From the NCBI GenBank assembly GCA_964200075.2, contig CAXNAA020000492.1:1-20787 (forward strand): a stretch of 20,787 nt of DNA, written 5' to 3'. Position numbers and translations under genes: made by a program. This document shows, piece by piece, positions 1 through 10,264 of the stretch. The first letter of the stretch is position 1, and every line of letters begins with the position of its first letter. This stretch comes from Sphacelaria rigidula. Lineage: Eukaryota > Phaeophyceae > Sphacelariales. Below the pieces are notes generated by a model. The model did not search any database, had not been told where the DNA came from, and was given only the letters and a program-made list of their open reading frames with translations.

Positions 1-49
1 ATACTAAAACCAAGTAATTTCCAGACGAATCATTATTTGTCCGACCCTT

Positions 50-175
50 GCACGATTTCGATAAACATCGTCGATACGGCGTATCGAATTCGCCGGTTTC
101 CAAGCCGATATTTGTCGATACGTACCAATATCGATATCGGATATCGGATATCGATACGGTAGATATTTTGTTCTT
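50..175. repeat. TATCG/CGATA-rich low-complexity patch
   Basis: Dense overlapping TATCG and CGATA words, including a short tandem of GATATCG at about 132-158. Many words are self-complementary (ATCGAT, GATATC), so the patch can fold on either strand. A second patch with the same vocabulary lies at 8549-8712. Both also share a short T-rich run after a TCGATA word (GATATTTTG). This is either a dispersed repeat family or simple-sequence drift; no ends or target duplication are visible. Confidence 0.55.
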
Positions 176-1560
176 ATTTCTTTACCGGGGGGTGGTGGGT
201 AGCATATCGTCCCCCCTTTTCTCGCATGCCTCCGCCCACCGCCCGCCACCCCATCGCTCACCACCCCAGCACCCACCACACATGGCAACATTATCACGAA
301 GAAACGCAACAGGCTGGGTTCCGAAGCGGTCAACAACTTAGTATTTCTTCATGGGTGGCAAGGGGTCTGGTGACAAATGGGTGATTCGAACCCGAGGGCC
401 AAGAACAGTGTTTTTCCTTTGCAATATTATGGAGGCGGTGTGTTGATCACGTCAATAATCCGAAGCGGTGAAACACTTTGAGACGTTCATGCTCCAAGGC
501 CTAACATATGATGCTGAGGGAGCAGACGATTTGGGGGAAGAGGGCTCCACATCGGCCCGGATAAGAGGCACTACAGAGGTCGGGCACGCATATCTCAGCG
601 GGAGGGGGCAAGAAGGTATGTCGCTGCGTGGTTGAGAAGCATTCATTGTTCGATATATGCAGGTCCCGGCTGCGGCGACAATGCAATGCATTGATCGCCT
701 GTGGTCCGCGTACCCTGACGGCGTACCTGTACTGTACCAGGTAGGCAATGAGTGTGGCAAAGAGTAGGCATATACAGAGAGGGTGCAACGTGTTCGCTGC
801 TGTGCGGTGCGCTGTATCATGCATCGGCGCATGTCGCCATGCTACAGTAATTCATGTCCACAGTGCACTTGTGATTCCCCGTGTATGTTTGCTGCGAGTT
901 GAAGACTACCCGAAGTTGACATTTCTCCCTCATGTTACGCATGACTGCTCTCTGACACTACTATAGTTAATGTAGTATAGTCCGTAGAGATGACGTCTTG
1001 GTGAGTACAGATTGATTGGCGGTATTGTAACACCCCCCTCGGGATATATGCTGTAGTGCTCATATGAGTTAGGGTTGAGTAGCGCAAATCCCACGCCACA
1101 ACGTGTAGCACGGCCTGTGCTTTAGTGACACTGGCCCTTATCTCCTGCTGCATGCATCACGCGTGAACGGGTGGCCCCATGCGACATCCCGTTTGTAGCA
1201 GTACCCACGAGATGTGGTGAGATGCTCTTCAGGGAGAACAAGATGTTGCCCCGCAATTGCACAGCGATCATTGCGGTATCAGCGAGTTGCACACGAATAG
1301 ACAGGATGAGGTTAACTTGTGCGATCATATCACTGTGCAGGGCGATAGCGGTCGCCTCAGCGATGTACGAGCGCGTGTGTCACCCCGCCTGTCCTCTGCA
1401 GCTGAAATTAGGATATTTATCCATATCTGACGGTGATTAACACCCCCCTCATGAAAACGGTCCGAGGGCTCACGGGCGGGATAGTCCGGACATGTAGACA
1501 TCAGCGCTTCTGTCCTGCGACGGAGTTTGTTCCTTCCCAACATGCACGCATTTCAGCTCA
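176..1560. other. Gene-free stretch
   Basis: No reading frame here is long enough or protein-like enough to call. All open frames are under about 130 codons and overlap each other on both strands. There is a short pyrimidine-rich tract (about 195-285) and a T-loop-like word on the minus strand near 373-388, discussed under rejected items. The only structure I can support is the direct repeat pair at 1022-1450. Confidence 0.5.
1022..1450 (+). repeat. Pair of short direct repeats about 410 bp apart
   Basis: The 13-mer TAACACCCCCCTC occurs perfectly at 1028-1040 and 1438-1450. Both copies are preceded by a similar CGGT-containing word (CGGTATTG and CGGTGAT), so the similarity covers about 20 bases. 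The DNA between them shows no recognisable gene. The pair could be remnants of short terminal direct repeats or of a target duplication, or chance similarity around a C-run. Confidence 0.4.
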
Positions 1561-1562
1561 TT

Positions 1563-2093
1563 TCAGCGGGTGCAATCAGTCGTGTATGTGTGAAGAAAGT
1601 GCCGAAACATGAGTCGGAGTCGGGATTCCACGTGCGATGCCGTCGATCGATTTCGGTTGAGCAGCCATGATTGTGCGGGTGTGCCGCTGTCACAAGGCGG
1701 GCGGGATTTGTAGAAGGCTATACTTTGTAAAACATGCCAGTCGCCTTCCTTCATTCATTCCACCATTGTTACGTGAACAGGTGTGATGGCAGGGAACAAA
1801 AAGGGTGCAAGTACAACTTGGGTATGATTGAAGCCACCATTATGAATCACGACAGACATTCGCATTGTGCATGACACCCCGCAACACGCAACGTTAGCAT
1901 CCGCTCCGATTCGTGTAAATATGCTGTATTCCTTCATCAATTGCTCGTGATTGCGAAGCACCATGCTCCCCACCAATTGAGATTCCGATAACCGATGTCT
2001 TGGGGTCTTGTAGAAAAAATCAATGAAGGGGAGTGGACGCGAATAAATGAGGTCCGAAATAAAATTTGGTGTGGTGGAGTCTTCGTAATCCAA
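1563..2093 (-). other. Protein-like minus-strand reading of unknown family
   Basis: Two minus-strand open frames lie end to end: 1755-2093 (about 112 codons) and 1563-1754 (63 codons). The second begins as the first ends, in another frame. The first has no ATG near its upstream end; its earliest ATG is internal, just before NHEQLMKEYSIFTRIGAD. Composition is balanced and protein-like, with charged and hydrophobic residues alternating. The second frame contains the basic run NRNRSTASHVESRLRLMFRH. I do not recognise either. They could be an exon, a frameshifted relic, or chance, since frames this long are expected occasionally in 20 kb. Confidence 0.2.
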
Positions 2094-2489
2094 CAGCGAA
2101 AAAATCGTTCAGTGCGCCGAAATGTTGCTTGTGTCTACCCTAATTGTGTGGCGTGTGGTAGTTCTCAAAAGCTACCTGTCGGCGAAGTAAGTCACCATAT
2201 TTTGCTCGAGCATAGTATGAGTGCAGCATGCAGCACATGGCAGTCATGTGCTTTCGAGTTTTCCGCGCGGCAGTAAACGTAGCCCGTGCTGTAGGTTCCG
2301 TTTACGGTCTGTACCACACGACGAGTTCCGTGCGGTAGGGAAAAGTGCAACCGGGTATCTTTCGTGGGGCCTGCTGTACGGACTGTGTTGTGCCGAATAT
2401 CGACCCATGATAATAAATTACTGTTAGAGTTGGTTGATGGGGTGCGACTCCTGCCTGCATGTTTGACATACCGTCGATGCGGCGATCAT
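2094..2489. other. Unassigned stretch
   Basis: Short overlapping frames only, with no repeat or motif I can support. It ends at a C9 homopolymer run near 2493-2501, at the left edge of the GC-rich block. Confidence 0.4.
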
Positions 2490-3590
2490 GATCCCCCCCC
2501 CGCGCCGGATCTTACTCATGCTGCTTTTGCTCCCTCCGTGTACGCCATGGAGCGCAGGTTGGAAGGATTGGAGCGGAGCAACTCTACGCGTCGGCGAAGA
2601 GGGGTCGCCAGCTCCAGTAGCAGGAGCGGTACACCCCCGGTGCACCCGGCTGCATGACGGCGGCTGAGAGGAGAGACGCGGCGCGGTCTAATCGTGATGC
2701 CACTTTCGGCGATGAACCATCGCCGGGTATCACCAGCGACGGCACACCGGTCGCCGGCGAGCGCCCACCAGCTTTGGCCAGCGGCTCCCGCTGACGCAGT
2801 CGCCGACAGTCTGCCGCGCGAGGAGGATGTAGCGGGAATATGCTGGCAGGATTTCTGTTGGGGGTGCAACGGCCGACGTCACCTACCTCTACAGAAGAAC
2901 CTGGGCAGGACGACGTGCATACCCCCAAAAGGCGGGAACGGGTGTCGCTGTCATGCGGAAAGGCGGCTTGTGGTACCACGGAAGCGTGGCCGACGCCCTG
3001 TCCGGTATGTCCTGGTAATCCCATGCACTCCGGCGATCTACTGTGTTGCACGTGCCACTGGCGGCCGCCGGACACACCACGCTCCGACCCACAATTTCGG
3101 CATCTTCCCGATGACGAGGCGGTCGCCGATGCGGCGGAACTCTGGGATCGGATGTCAGCGACGGGCGCGGCGGCAAAGACGGCAGTTGTGCCGGGTTGGG
3201 TGCCGAGCCGCGGGTGTCTGTGTTATGCCCCCGATTGCTTCTATGCTCTCCGGAGGAGAGAGAAGCTGAAGGAGGAGCGGGCGGTGGCGAAGTGCATAGC
3301 ATGCTGCCGGACGCCAAAGACGGAGTTGCGGACAGCCGGGACAAAAATTCGACTCATGCAAGAATTACCATGTTGTCGGTGTAACCAGATAGTAGCGCGG
3401 CAGACAGTGGAGAGGAGTCCGATGCGGAGACCTTACCGGAGCCCGGGGACTTCTGAGCAGACGGGAGCACCCACTTGCAGCGGCATGGTGAGCACTCAAT
3501 GGTTTCTGTTATTTTCAACACGTACGCGGAGCTATAACGGCATACACGTACGTGCTGGAAGCGAGATGCCAGAGGACAACCCCCAATGAA
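2490..3590 (+). pseudogene. GC-rich decayed coding-like block, unknown family
   Basis: This is the most GC-rich kilobase of the left half, and its plus-strand reading is protein-like in pieces that change frame. One frame opens with an ATG at 2654 and reads an acidic/proline stretch (DEPSPGITSDGTPVAGERPP) to a stop at 2792-2794. The same frame reopens to 3589 (249 codons counted from an ATG at 2840). It carries cysteine pairs: CPVCPGN then CCTCHW, later CIACC and CCRC. Another frame at 3196-3440 reads an acidic serine-rich run (DSSAADSGEESDAETLPEPG). Frame changes plus internal stops suggest a gene broken by indels, possibly of a mobile element. GC-rich DNA makes long frames by chance, so this is uncertain. 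No family recognised. Confidence 0.3.
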
Positions 3591-4640
3591 CGACACGCCG
3601 TGTCCGTACCACCGAGAATACAGCAGTCGGGTGTTGCGTCCTGTGCCCCACCTGCTTCTAGAGATACCGGTCACCCGCGGTAATGCCGGATGCTGACTAA
3701 GCATGTACTTTTTTTTCAATGCCATGAATAAAATCATAGCGGAATGATTGGCACTAGTGCCGTTTTGTTCACGCTATACCTACCAGTAGTGTTTTCGCGC
3801 ATCAGGCGCTTGGCTCCAAACAGTGATCATAGGCGCATGGTGGTATGTCGACATCATGCCCCGGTATCTGTGGGAAGAGATGGAACTGGAGTCGTTTATT
3901 CACGGACTCCGATACACCTAAGAATAAAGACACACGAGCAGAAAATAAAATGAAGATGAGGGCCGTCAACACCCAGAAGAAGCCGCACCCCCCACGTTCA
4001 TCCCTCTAACGTAACACAGGCAGTAGATGGCGAATTATTTTCAGATAAAATGTGGCGGAATATCAGGAAAGAAAATCATAGCTGGCGTCATTGTCAGGCA
4101 AGGGTATATGGGAGGCGTACTGAACTGACGGAAAGTGTCTGGCAGGATATGGAGACTACACCGCAAACCGCACCCGCAACCGAGCACGTTATGAAGAGCG
4201 TACCCGGTCCCCTGGTAACGGGACGGGAGGCTCAAAGAACTCTTACAGCCATCGGATGAGGATATGAAAGTGTTTCCGAGTTTTCAGAATTCATGTGGCA
4301 CCGTTGATAATTCCTTGGTTGATTTGATTGTCGCACTTGAAGTAACCCCCCAGCGATTCGGCGGTGGTGACATGATAGACGTGCCCAAGACACAACAGAA
4401 GTCAAAACCGAGCCTGCAAACCGTTAGAAACAGAAGAAAAGGATGACACAAGTATATAATATACGCAGACGTACAACAAGAAGCGACAGACAGAATAATT
4501 AAATATCGTGAACACCTGGGAGAGTGCCTCTGGTATACAGACCCTACAGAACACAACATTGGAAAACAGCACGGCAACGACAGGAGTCGCGCGCGCAAGT
4601 CATGCAAAATCGCCGCAGATGAGAATGTTCACAAAATTCC
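3591..4640 (+). pseudogene. Coding-like tail of the same block, unknown
   Basis: Plus-strand reading stays protein-like in short runs. At about 3840-3922 one frame reads YVDIMPRYLWEEMELESFI before a stop. A frame at 4050-4259 reads a mixed charged segment (RKENHSWRHCQARVYGRRTE), and the frame at 4264-4446 gives a short basic-ended peptide. None joins without frame changes. Together with 2490-3590 it could be one broken gene or several exons, but no splice model can be defended. Function unknown. Confidence 0.2.
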
Positions 4641-4898
4641 ACAAAGTAGTGAATATCGCGTCTGGCATGAATCATGTCGGTTGTTGATTATATTCTTCGG
4701 TGACTGACCGGTGCCCACTGGTGTGTATCTGTACCTCCTCTGCTGCCCTGAATCCCTGGGGCTTTTGCTGTTTTTCATCATACTATTTTAATTTTATCGC
4801 CCCTGCTCTTTACTTTCCTCTTCTATTTCTTCTTTTCTGGTTCTAGGTCGGCCATAAACTTCTATGCTTTTCTTTTCTTGACTTTTTTTTACAATCGT
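4641..4898. other. Pyrimidine-rich stretch without genes
   Basis: The plus strand is T/C-rich from about 4735 to 4890, ending in a T8 run at 4884-4891. No open frame or RNA gene is visible. It borders the retroposon tails at 4899-5128 and may be older 5' sequence of that element family, but it does not align with the other copies. Confidence 0.4.
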
Positions 4899-4947
4899 CA
4901 ATGATTGATTGATTGATTGGTTGGTTGATTGATTCTCGCACTTCAAT
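4899..4947 (-). mobile_element. Retroposon 3'-tail fragment, reverse orientation
   Basis: On the minus strand this reads a short GAAGTGCGAGAA word followed by (ATCA/ACCA)n repeats. That matches the end of the copies at 4956-5128 and 14622-14824, where AAAGTGCGACAA is followed by ATCAATCAACC repeats. Only the last roughly 16 unique bases plus the tail are present, so it is a severe 5' truncation or a pre-existing microsatellite. It faces the longer plus-strand copy tail to head. Confidence 0.5.
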
Positions 4948-4955
4948 ATTATGAT

Positions 4956-5128
4956 TTTCTTACATATCAGTCTACTATGTAATTCTCTTCTACCTTTTGT
5001 TTCATCTGTTCCTTCTTTTCTTCAGCGAGTGCTTCAGTCTTCTTTTTATTGGGTGCGTCTATCATGAGACCATGGCTAGATCCCTGGGGGGTCACTTAAA
5101 GTGCGACAACCAATGAATTAATTAATTA
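4956..5128 (+). mobile_element. Headless retroposon copy sharing the SINE 3' module
   Basis: It aligns over nearly its whole length with 14622-14824. There is a T-rich segment with ACATA, AGTCTRCTA and TTCAG words, then GGGTGCGTCTATCATGAGAC, CCCTGGGGGGT, and TTAAAGTGCGACAA. A short A/T-rich tail (CAATGAATTAATTAATTA) follows. Substitutions are scattered and one roughly 14-bp gap separates the copies, as in old insertions. The GAGACCA...AAGTGCG part is shared with the SINE at 12018-12341 and the copy at 10265-10388. Lack of a tRNA-like head suggests a 5'-truncated LINE or SINE 3' end. A coding-like frame opens directly after the tail. Confidence 0.75.
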
Positions 5129-5341
5129 GAGCAACTTCATGCTGAAGTATCACCGGAATTAAATACGCCAGACCACTGTCGTGCGCGCTTATTACTGGGA
5201 CTGGCGCAGGTATTCACGTCGGACAGGTCTAAATATTTACCCGATGTCCATGGGACGAAGGGCGCCGCGGGATGGCAGGGCATGGCATTTGACGGGAGGA
5301 AGTGCGGCCGCAGGGACGTGGCAGATGAAGTTATGCTGTAG
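5126..5341 (+). other. Coding-like fragment, possible Ty3-type pol linker
   Basis: The frame is open for 71 codons, from the stop inside the retroposon tail to a double stop at 5339-5344. It reads SPELNTPDHCRARLLLGLAQ followed by VFTSD. In Ty3-type retroelements the segment between protease and reverse transcriptase often has this look (proline-leucine, then a basic stretch, LL..L..VF, then an acidic residue). That is a weak pattern match. The minus strand over 5137-5676 is also open (179 codons, proline/histidine-rich), so the coding strand is undecided. Confidence 0.2.
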
Positions 5342-5998
5342 TAACGCCGGTCACCCCGTGATTCTGCCGCGCAAATCCCAACGTCCGGACCCGGCGGCGA
5401 CTGTACTTGGTGGCCGTGGTGAATGCGCCACGGCCCGCCCGTCATGTGTGATGCCAAGCTAATTGTTGGGTGGTAAGGTGGTGGCAATTGCGACGATAAA
5501 GACCACTTGTGTGGAAGTGTAGAAGCGCCCAAAGTTGCGGGCCGTGCGGTGCGACGGCATTTATGCGGGGGCCTGGGCGGGTAGAGGCGAGGGTGTTGAT
5601 GTAGCGCGATGGCGCCGCTGTGCAGGGGCGTTGTTTGTATCGTTGTGGCGGTGCTGTACGGTAACACCCATTTCATGTTGTATTAGTCACAGAGCGGTAC
5701 GATGCATGAAATTATTTCGGTGCGTTTTCACGGCACACGGCGGATGGGACATCATCGCGAGGGACGGGGAGGCACGCAAAACCTGTCGAGTTTTGCGATA
5801 TGTATGCTCGTGCGGTGTGCACGACTTGCTACCGCGAAGCGATCGCGCGCGCCGACAACCCCCTATTTTCGTCTCCTTTTTGTTCTGGTTGTTTTGATAA
5901 CACTTTCATTCGCTTTTTTTCTGTTTTTGAATCGCATCTGTGACTTGTTTGTAGCACGATAGGTTATTTTCATTTTTTTAGCTCTATCTTTACAATCT
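5342..5998. other. Unassigned stretch with overlapping open frames
   Basis: Plus-strand frames at 5535-5897 and 5702-5962 overlap the minus-strand frame at 5137-5676. None has recognisable motifs. The plus strand turns T-rich at about 5870-5990. I can support no feature here. Confidence 0.35.
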
Positions 5999-6383
5999 TT
6001 GCCTTTCACCACGGGAAGCGCCCGCGTAATATGCCCGGTACAAAGCAATGCGGTGATGTCGAACTGGTTAAAACTCTTCACGCAACAATTGCAACGACTA
6101 CAACGACAAGTTGGGCGCATGGATCGTGCTTTACAGACAATCCACATTCCAATGAGTGCACAAACACCCATCGAAATGCTGATCACCACAAATATTGGGG
6201 GGTCATGATAACGCGAGAGGGCAAGGTTCCCCCCGGGAGCAATGCTACGGCAGGAGTGCACTTCCGACGCAAAATCTCGTCTGGTTCAGGGGCTCCGAAC
6301 GACTCCAGAGGCACAATAATGTGGGTCAGGACATTCTCGTTGGCAAATTCATTCGGGATATTCTCCGCACACTAGAGAAATAA
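5999..6383 (+). pseudogene. Two-part open frame broken at a G6 run
   Basis: The frame open at 5999-6208 reads a helix-like segment (NWLKLFTQQLQRLQRQVGRM) with heptad-like leucines. It stops just after a run of six G at 6196-6201. The frame open from 6195 continues in similar style, ending in an amphipathic stretch (VGKFIRDILRTLEK) and a stop at 6381-6383. A one-base slip in the G run would connect them into roughly 128 codons. There is no ATG at the start (first codon TTG), so an upstream exon or truncation is needed. The minus strand of 5863-6261 is also open, with a hydrophobic segment and basic end, which weakens the call. Family unknown. Confidence 0.3.
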
Positions 6384-6651
6384 ACCTGGCGTACTCTCAC
6401 ATATTTCATAAGTCGTGTTTTGAATTAGATCAAGGCAAGAAAACAGTTTTTGACCCCAGACAAAAAAAGTGCACCCCTACTGTAGTATCACCCCCGGCCT
6501 TCGCAGCTAGTGCCTCGCGTACGTGCACTTATGCTGTGATGAGAAGCGATCCCGAACTGGCCACGAAAATGCCGCGCGTACCTGGGCTGTAACTTATTGC
6601 ATCAGATGACGCCAAGGATATTAAAGTTTTCCGTATCCCAGCACCGCCGGA
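6384..6651. other. Unassigned spacer
   Basis: No open frame, repeat or RNA structure that I can support. Confidence 0.4.
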
Positions 6652-7585
6652 ATGTGCGGTGAAAAGACTAATGCGCCGTGTTTACTTCAAATGACCTGTG
6701 GCAGTCGATCACACTGCACGGTGCTGTCACCGTGCATCATCTCACGCGATGGGCTTCAATATCTTCCCCAAACTCTTAGCGAAAGATACCCGTCACAACT
6801 ACCGCCATCGCGGAAGATCCGCTCCACGGTGTTGCAGGGACTGCACGAGGAGTACCGATGGACATCACTGCCGCCATATATGTTTCTCTGCCCACGCTTC
6901 CTGTTTATACCGCGGTATTCCGCAGTGCACCCCCTGGCTTTTGCTCTGGACAAGTGTACTGCATACAGTACGGAAAATGCGATCGCGATACAAACAACGT
7001 ACCATACTGTATGCAGTACACCTGTTGCGACAGGTGGCTGTCGGGGTGGCGGAAATTGTATACTAGGATCAAATGAAAATGACGTCAAGTCCGCAACACG
7101 CCGACGGCGTGCCTGTCAGGGAAACGTCAATATCTTTACGTGGAATCAGGAACACGCAGAATATCCGGTTGATTGCGATAGAAGGACACTACAAGAACCT
7201 CCCCTATCATTGTCAGGCCGCCGTGATGAGGAGAACGGTAAGTCTGGCACTGAAAGATGAGAGACGTTGCCCGCTGCCGGAGCAGGTTCGCATTGCTCCT
7301 CGGCTGAACACACTCTCCTCTTTGGCTACTCTGCGCGGCCCCGCCTTGCTCGACACGGCGTCTAAACCCCAACGGCATCTACCTTCACTGTCGAGCAATT
7401 CTCGTCTTGGTGCCAGCCTCGACCGACAGGGGGGCGATGTAGACAACAAGGCTGGCAAGATATGCCCCTGGCTCCGTACGGATTTGATACCATTACCCTC
7501 TAGAACTGTCATTAGAAAGTGTTCTACTTTTCGGAACAGGTTCAGCATCGTCCAAAATCTTTGTTTCAGGTCACGCTGCGCTTAA
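6652..7585 (+). other. Overlapping open frames of unknown product
   Basis: Two plus-strand frames overlap: 6652-7260 (202 codons, ATG start) and 7073-7585 (170 codons). A third at 6698-7066 holds a cysteine-histidine cluster with spacing C-x2-C-x8-C-x3-C-x6-C (RCCRDC then HHCRHIC then SC). Protein-like character shifts between frames. This could be a decayed gene or exons, but lengths near 200 codons are expected about by chance in a window this size. No family recognised; the cysteine cluster is discussed under rejected items. Confidence 0.2.
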
Positions 7586-8548
7586 AACGCATTGGATCGC
7601 CGCAACTGCCGCGTCGACACATAGCTCCGGCTTCAACCCACACACACATCAACTTTCAGCTTCATCAGACGCTAGGTGTGCGGTATTGGGGCGCCAATTT
7701 TCCGAAAACACCGCCTCCATATCATTGAAAAGGAATAACACTGAGGAAACAATGCGCTCATGAGACGTCACCGCACTGGAGCCAACTCGTGTTTGTGTGT
7801 CCGGCGTTTCCACAGTGTTTGCACATTGCAGTTGGTAATTTAGTGGTATCGCATGTGCAGACATCAGAAGGGGGTGAAAGAGTACCGCGGATGCCTCGGG
7901 AATGTTTCATGTCGGCGGGAGTGTTTCGCGGGTGAGGGTAGACGGCCATTTTCATTTCCCATAATATCCATTTGTTTTCTGCAAGCTTTTGATCTCTCGT
8001 GCTTTGGCATTTAGGGGTTTGGAGTTTATACTTTGTTGGGCATCCACCAACGAAAAAAGTTGACGTATGCTGCCAACGTTTTCCCTTGTTTTGTTTGGAT
8101 AACAGAAAAAGCGAGCGCGCATTTACATCTATCGCACAGGTTCGACGTTCGGCGCGTTTGTTATTGAATAATGAGGAGGGTGTCCGCAGTGCGCAGTGCG
8201 CAAAGTCAAGGTGAATGCTCTGATTCGATCGAAGCATTACAGGAAAGTGGCCCCGGAATGTACTTTGCACATCACAAGCTTGAACAACACTATGCATCAT
8301 ACATCGCACCTGGCGTTGTGATCTAGTACCTCTTTTGCTTCTTGTCTTGCACGATGAAGGACGATTTTTGTTAGACGGAAGCATCACGCCGCGTGTGAAG
8401 TCGCCACTTCTATGATGTCCAACACCAAATCACACACTTCTGCTGCTGTACCTTCACACAGTCAGGCGTGCACCCCACACTTCGGGCTAGGTGGCTAGTT
8501 TGCCAGAGTAGTGTCGTGAAGTCTTGCAAGCTGTGTCCCCACCAAAGT
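7586..8548. other. Stretch with one long minus-strand frame, unassigned
   Basis: The minus strand is open over 7758-8387 (209 codons). The product would be basic and cysteine-poor until its end, where MCKHCGNAGHT resembles the start of a CCHC zinc knuckle. The last spacing is seven residues instead of four, so the knuckle is not canonical. There is no other support for a gene. Confidence 0.2.
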
Positions 8549-8712
8549 TCCTGTATCGTATCGAGTGTAGATCTTCGATACGTATCGCGTCATTTTCCGA
8601 GTATCGAAAAAATGTCGGTATCGACGCTTTTTCGTCGATATTTTGAGAATACTGTATCGAAATTTTTTTTTCGTTCGATTTTCAACACTGGTACCTGGAG
8701 TATCGACAGCTC
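8549..8712. repeat. Second TATCG/CGATA-rich patch
   Basis: Repeated GTATCG, TATCGA and CGATAC words separated by A or T runs, including T9 near 8664-8672. The vocabulary matches 50-175. No clear unit length or ends. Presumably a low-complexity repeat that is dispersed in this genome. Confidence 0.5.
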
Positions 8713-9629
8713 AAATTAGTCGTACCCGTACTCTACTCCACCCAAGTCATGTTTGAAATGAATCATTCGTGGGGAATTGATTTTCGCGAGCAATGACAAC
8801 TAGAGGGTCGGTGGCACTATTTGTTCAACAACACTGAAGCAAGTGGCGAGACTAGCAATGCTATTATAGTCGCAAAGCGACAATGAACATATAATCACAC
8901 ATGCTACCTCAAGATGAATTACCCAGCAGCCCTTCGTCGTATCGGTAAAGCATTGTGCATAATACATGACAGCATCATCACACATCAACTACGCACGAGG
9001 CCTGATCTGGAAGGATACCCTAACGACCCATCGAAGGAACAGCTCTGCACAAATCACGATGACTCACGGGCCAATGGCGGTGAGGAAGGAGAGTCCGAGG
9101 TAGACCGGTGTGATGTGCTGCGACAGCGTAAACGTAACGTACCCCAGCATCATGCCGTACAAACCTGCACAGCGACGGCGAAATCGCGGTATGCAGCGCA
9201 TCGATGACAGTTCGGACATACAGTATCAGGATAGCAGGGCGTACACAATGCGCAACGAGGAAGGTTGGCCACTTCAATAACGTGAGAACCAAATGAAGGC
9301 ACAAATGGCCGATTAACATACTTAATCCATGCCATGCGGACTGTGATTGATGCCATGTACGACGACATAATCCAGGCTGGGATGTCAGAAACTAGGACGG
9401 AAGGGTGTACGACATGCGGACGGCTTAGCAAGGACAACGGGCGCCTCGGGTTACAGCTCCCAACATCTCAAGCAGTAGCCGATGCTCGACTTCAGTCGTA
9501 TAATTGACTGATTTGGGAGAAAACATTCCTGTATGGAAAATTAACATTTCGTCAAATCCTAACACTCGATCAGGAGATCCGTCTCAAAACGTCGTTGGTG
9601 TGGACAGTGCATTATAACATCTGCATGTT
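8713..9629. other. Unassigned stretch
   Basis: The longest plus-strand frame is 8914-9207 (97 codons from an ATG). It is hydrophilic, with an acidic middle (NGGEEGESEVDRC) and a basic end. It is unrecognised, and overlapping minus-strand frames exist. Nothing else is visible. Confidence 0.3.
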
Positions 9630-9639
9630 CGTACACAGC

Positions 9640-10062
9640 AAAGGTTTCAGGAGCAATGCGCGAGTCAAAGGTATGGAATAAGACGACAACCTGCGGCGCA
9701 CTGAAGAGCAAGGAGTGGATGCTGACACCACAACAGAGAACCCAATCCTAGTCCAGCGAGACAAGGCTTTCAAAAGACGAAAAAAAAACTTGTCCCGAAA
9801 GGAACTTCGACGCAAAAGGGAATACCGCACCCATGAGCCTGATGCATCCGCCCCCCCTCATAAATCGTCACCTCCACGGTCGCCGAGTGCCTTGCAACCC
9901 AGCACCAATGCGCCATGCTACGGATAAGATCATAAAATTTGCGACAAAACACGATCGTCACTCGTGCAACGTAGCACCAACCCAATACCTATGCCATCAA
10001 CCGACGAACCTGCCCTGGAGCGGAAAAAACCCACAACGGGACTGAGCGTCCTAACCAGCGGA
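9640..10062 (+). pseudogene. Basic, nuclear-protein-like coding fragment
   Basis: One plus frame runs from a stop near 9680 through 9927, then continues past that stop to a stop near 10069. It reads a very basic run (KAFKRRKKNLSRKELRRKRE) followed by a serine/proline-rich segment, then a second acidic/basic piece. Such a run would fit a nuclear or nucleic-acid-binding protein. There are stops at both ends and no clear start. A basic run could also come from A-rich DNA, so this is tentative. Confidence 0.2.
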
Positions 10063-10264
10063 GATCTTTGAAGGACAGACTCCTCCACCTCCACGCCATT
10101 ATCCAGCACGTAGGAGTTGGAAACGCAGTTGGCAATCGACCATGTTCCCGATCCGGTGCCATTGTTGGCCGACATATGCCCCTCACCATTACCTGCATAC
10201 ATACGTGCACCGTGCATTCATGTTTCGTAGTTGAATGCTGATAGGAAACACGTGGTAGGCCGGC

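Noticed and set aside
365-450. Minus-strand tRNA gene or SINE head suggested by GGGTTCGAATCACCC
   Set aside because: It resembles a T loop, but the stem pairs poorly and there is no box A at the right distance upstream.
1563-1754. PIF/Harbinger transposase C-terminus (VESRLRLMFRHFL)
   Set aside because: Spacing between the VE and RFR-like parts is wrong and no other DDE motif is seen.
6756-6930. PiggyBac-type C-terminal zinc-binding motif (C-x2-C-x8-C-x3-C-x6-C)
   Set aside because: Spacing is off by one in the second pair, no upstream DDD transposase motifs were seen, and the frame is not favoured over its neighbours.
7758-7830. Gag-type CCHC zinc knuckle (CKHCGNAGHT...)
   Set aside because: The final spacing is seven residues instead of four, and no gag, protease or LTR context is present.
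7758-8387. 209-codon minus-strand gene
   Set aside because: Frames near 200 codons are expected about once or twice by chance in a window this size, and there is no motif or context support.
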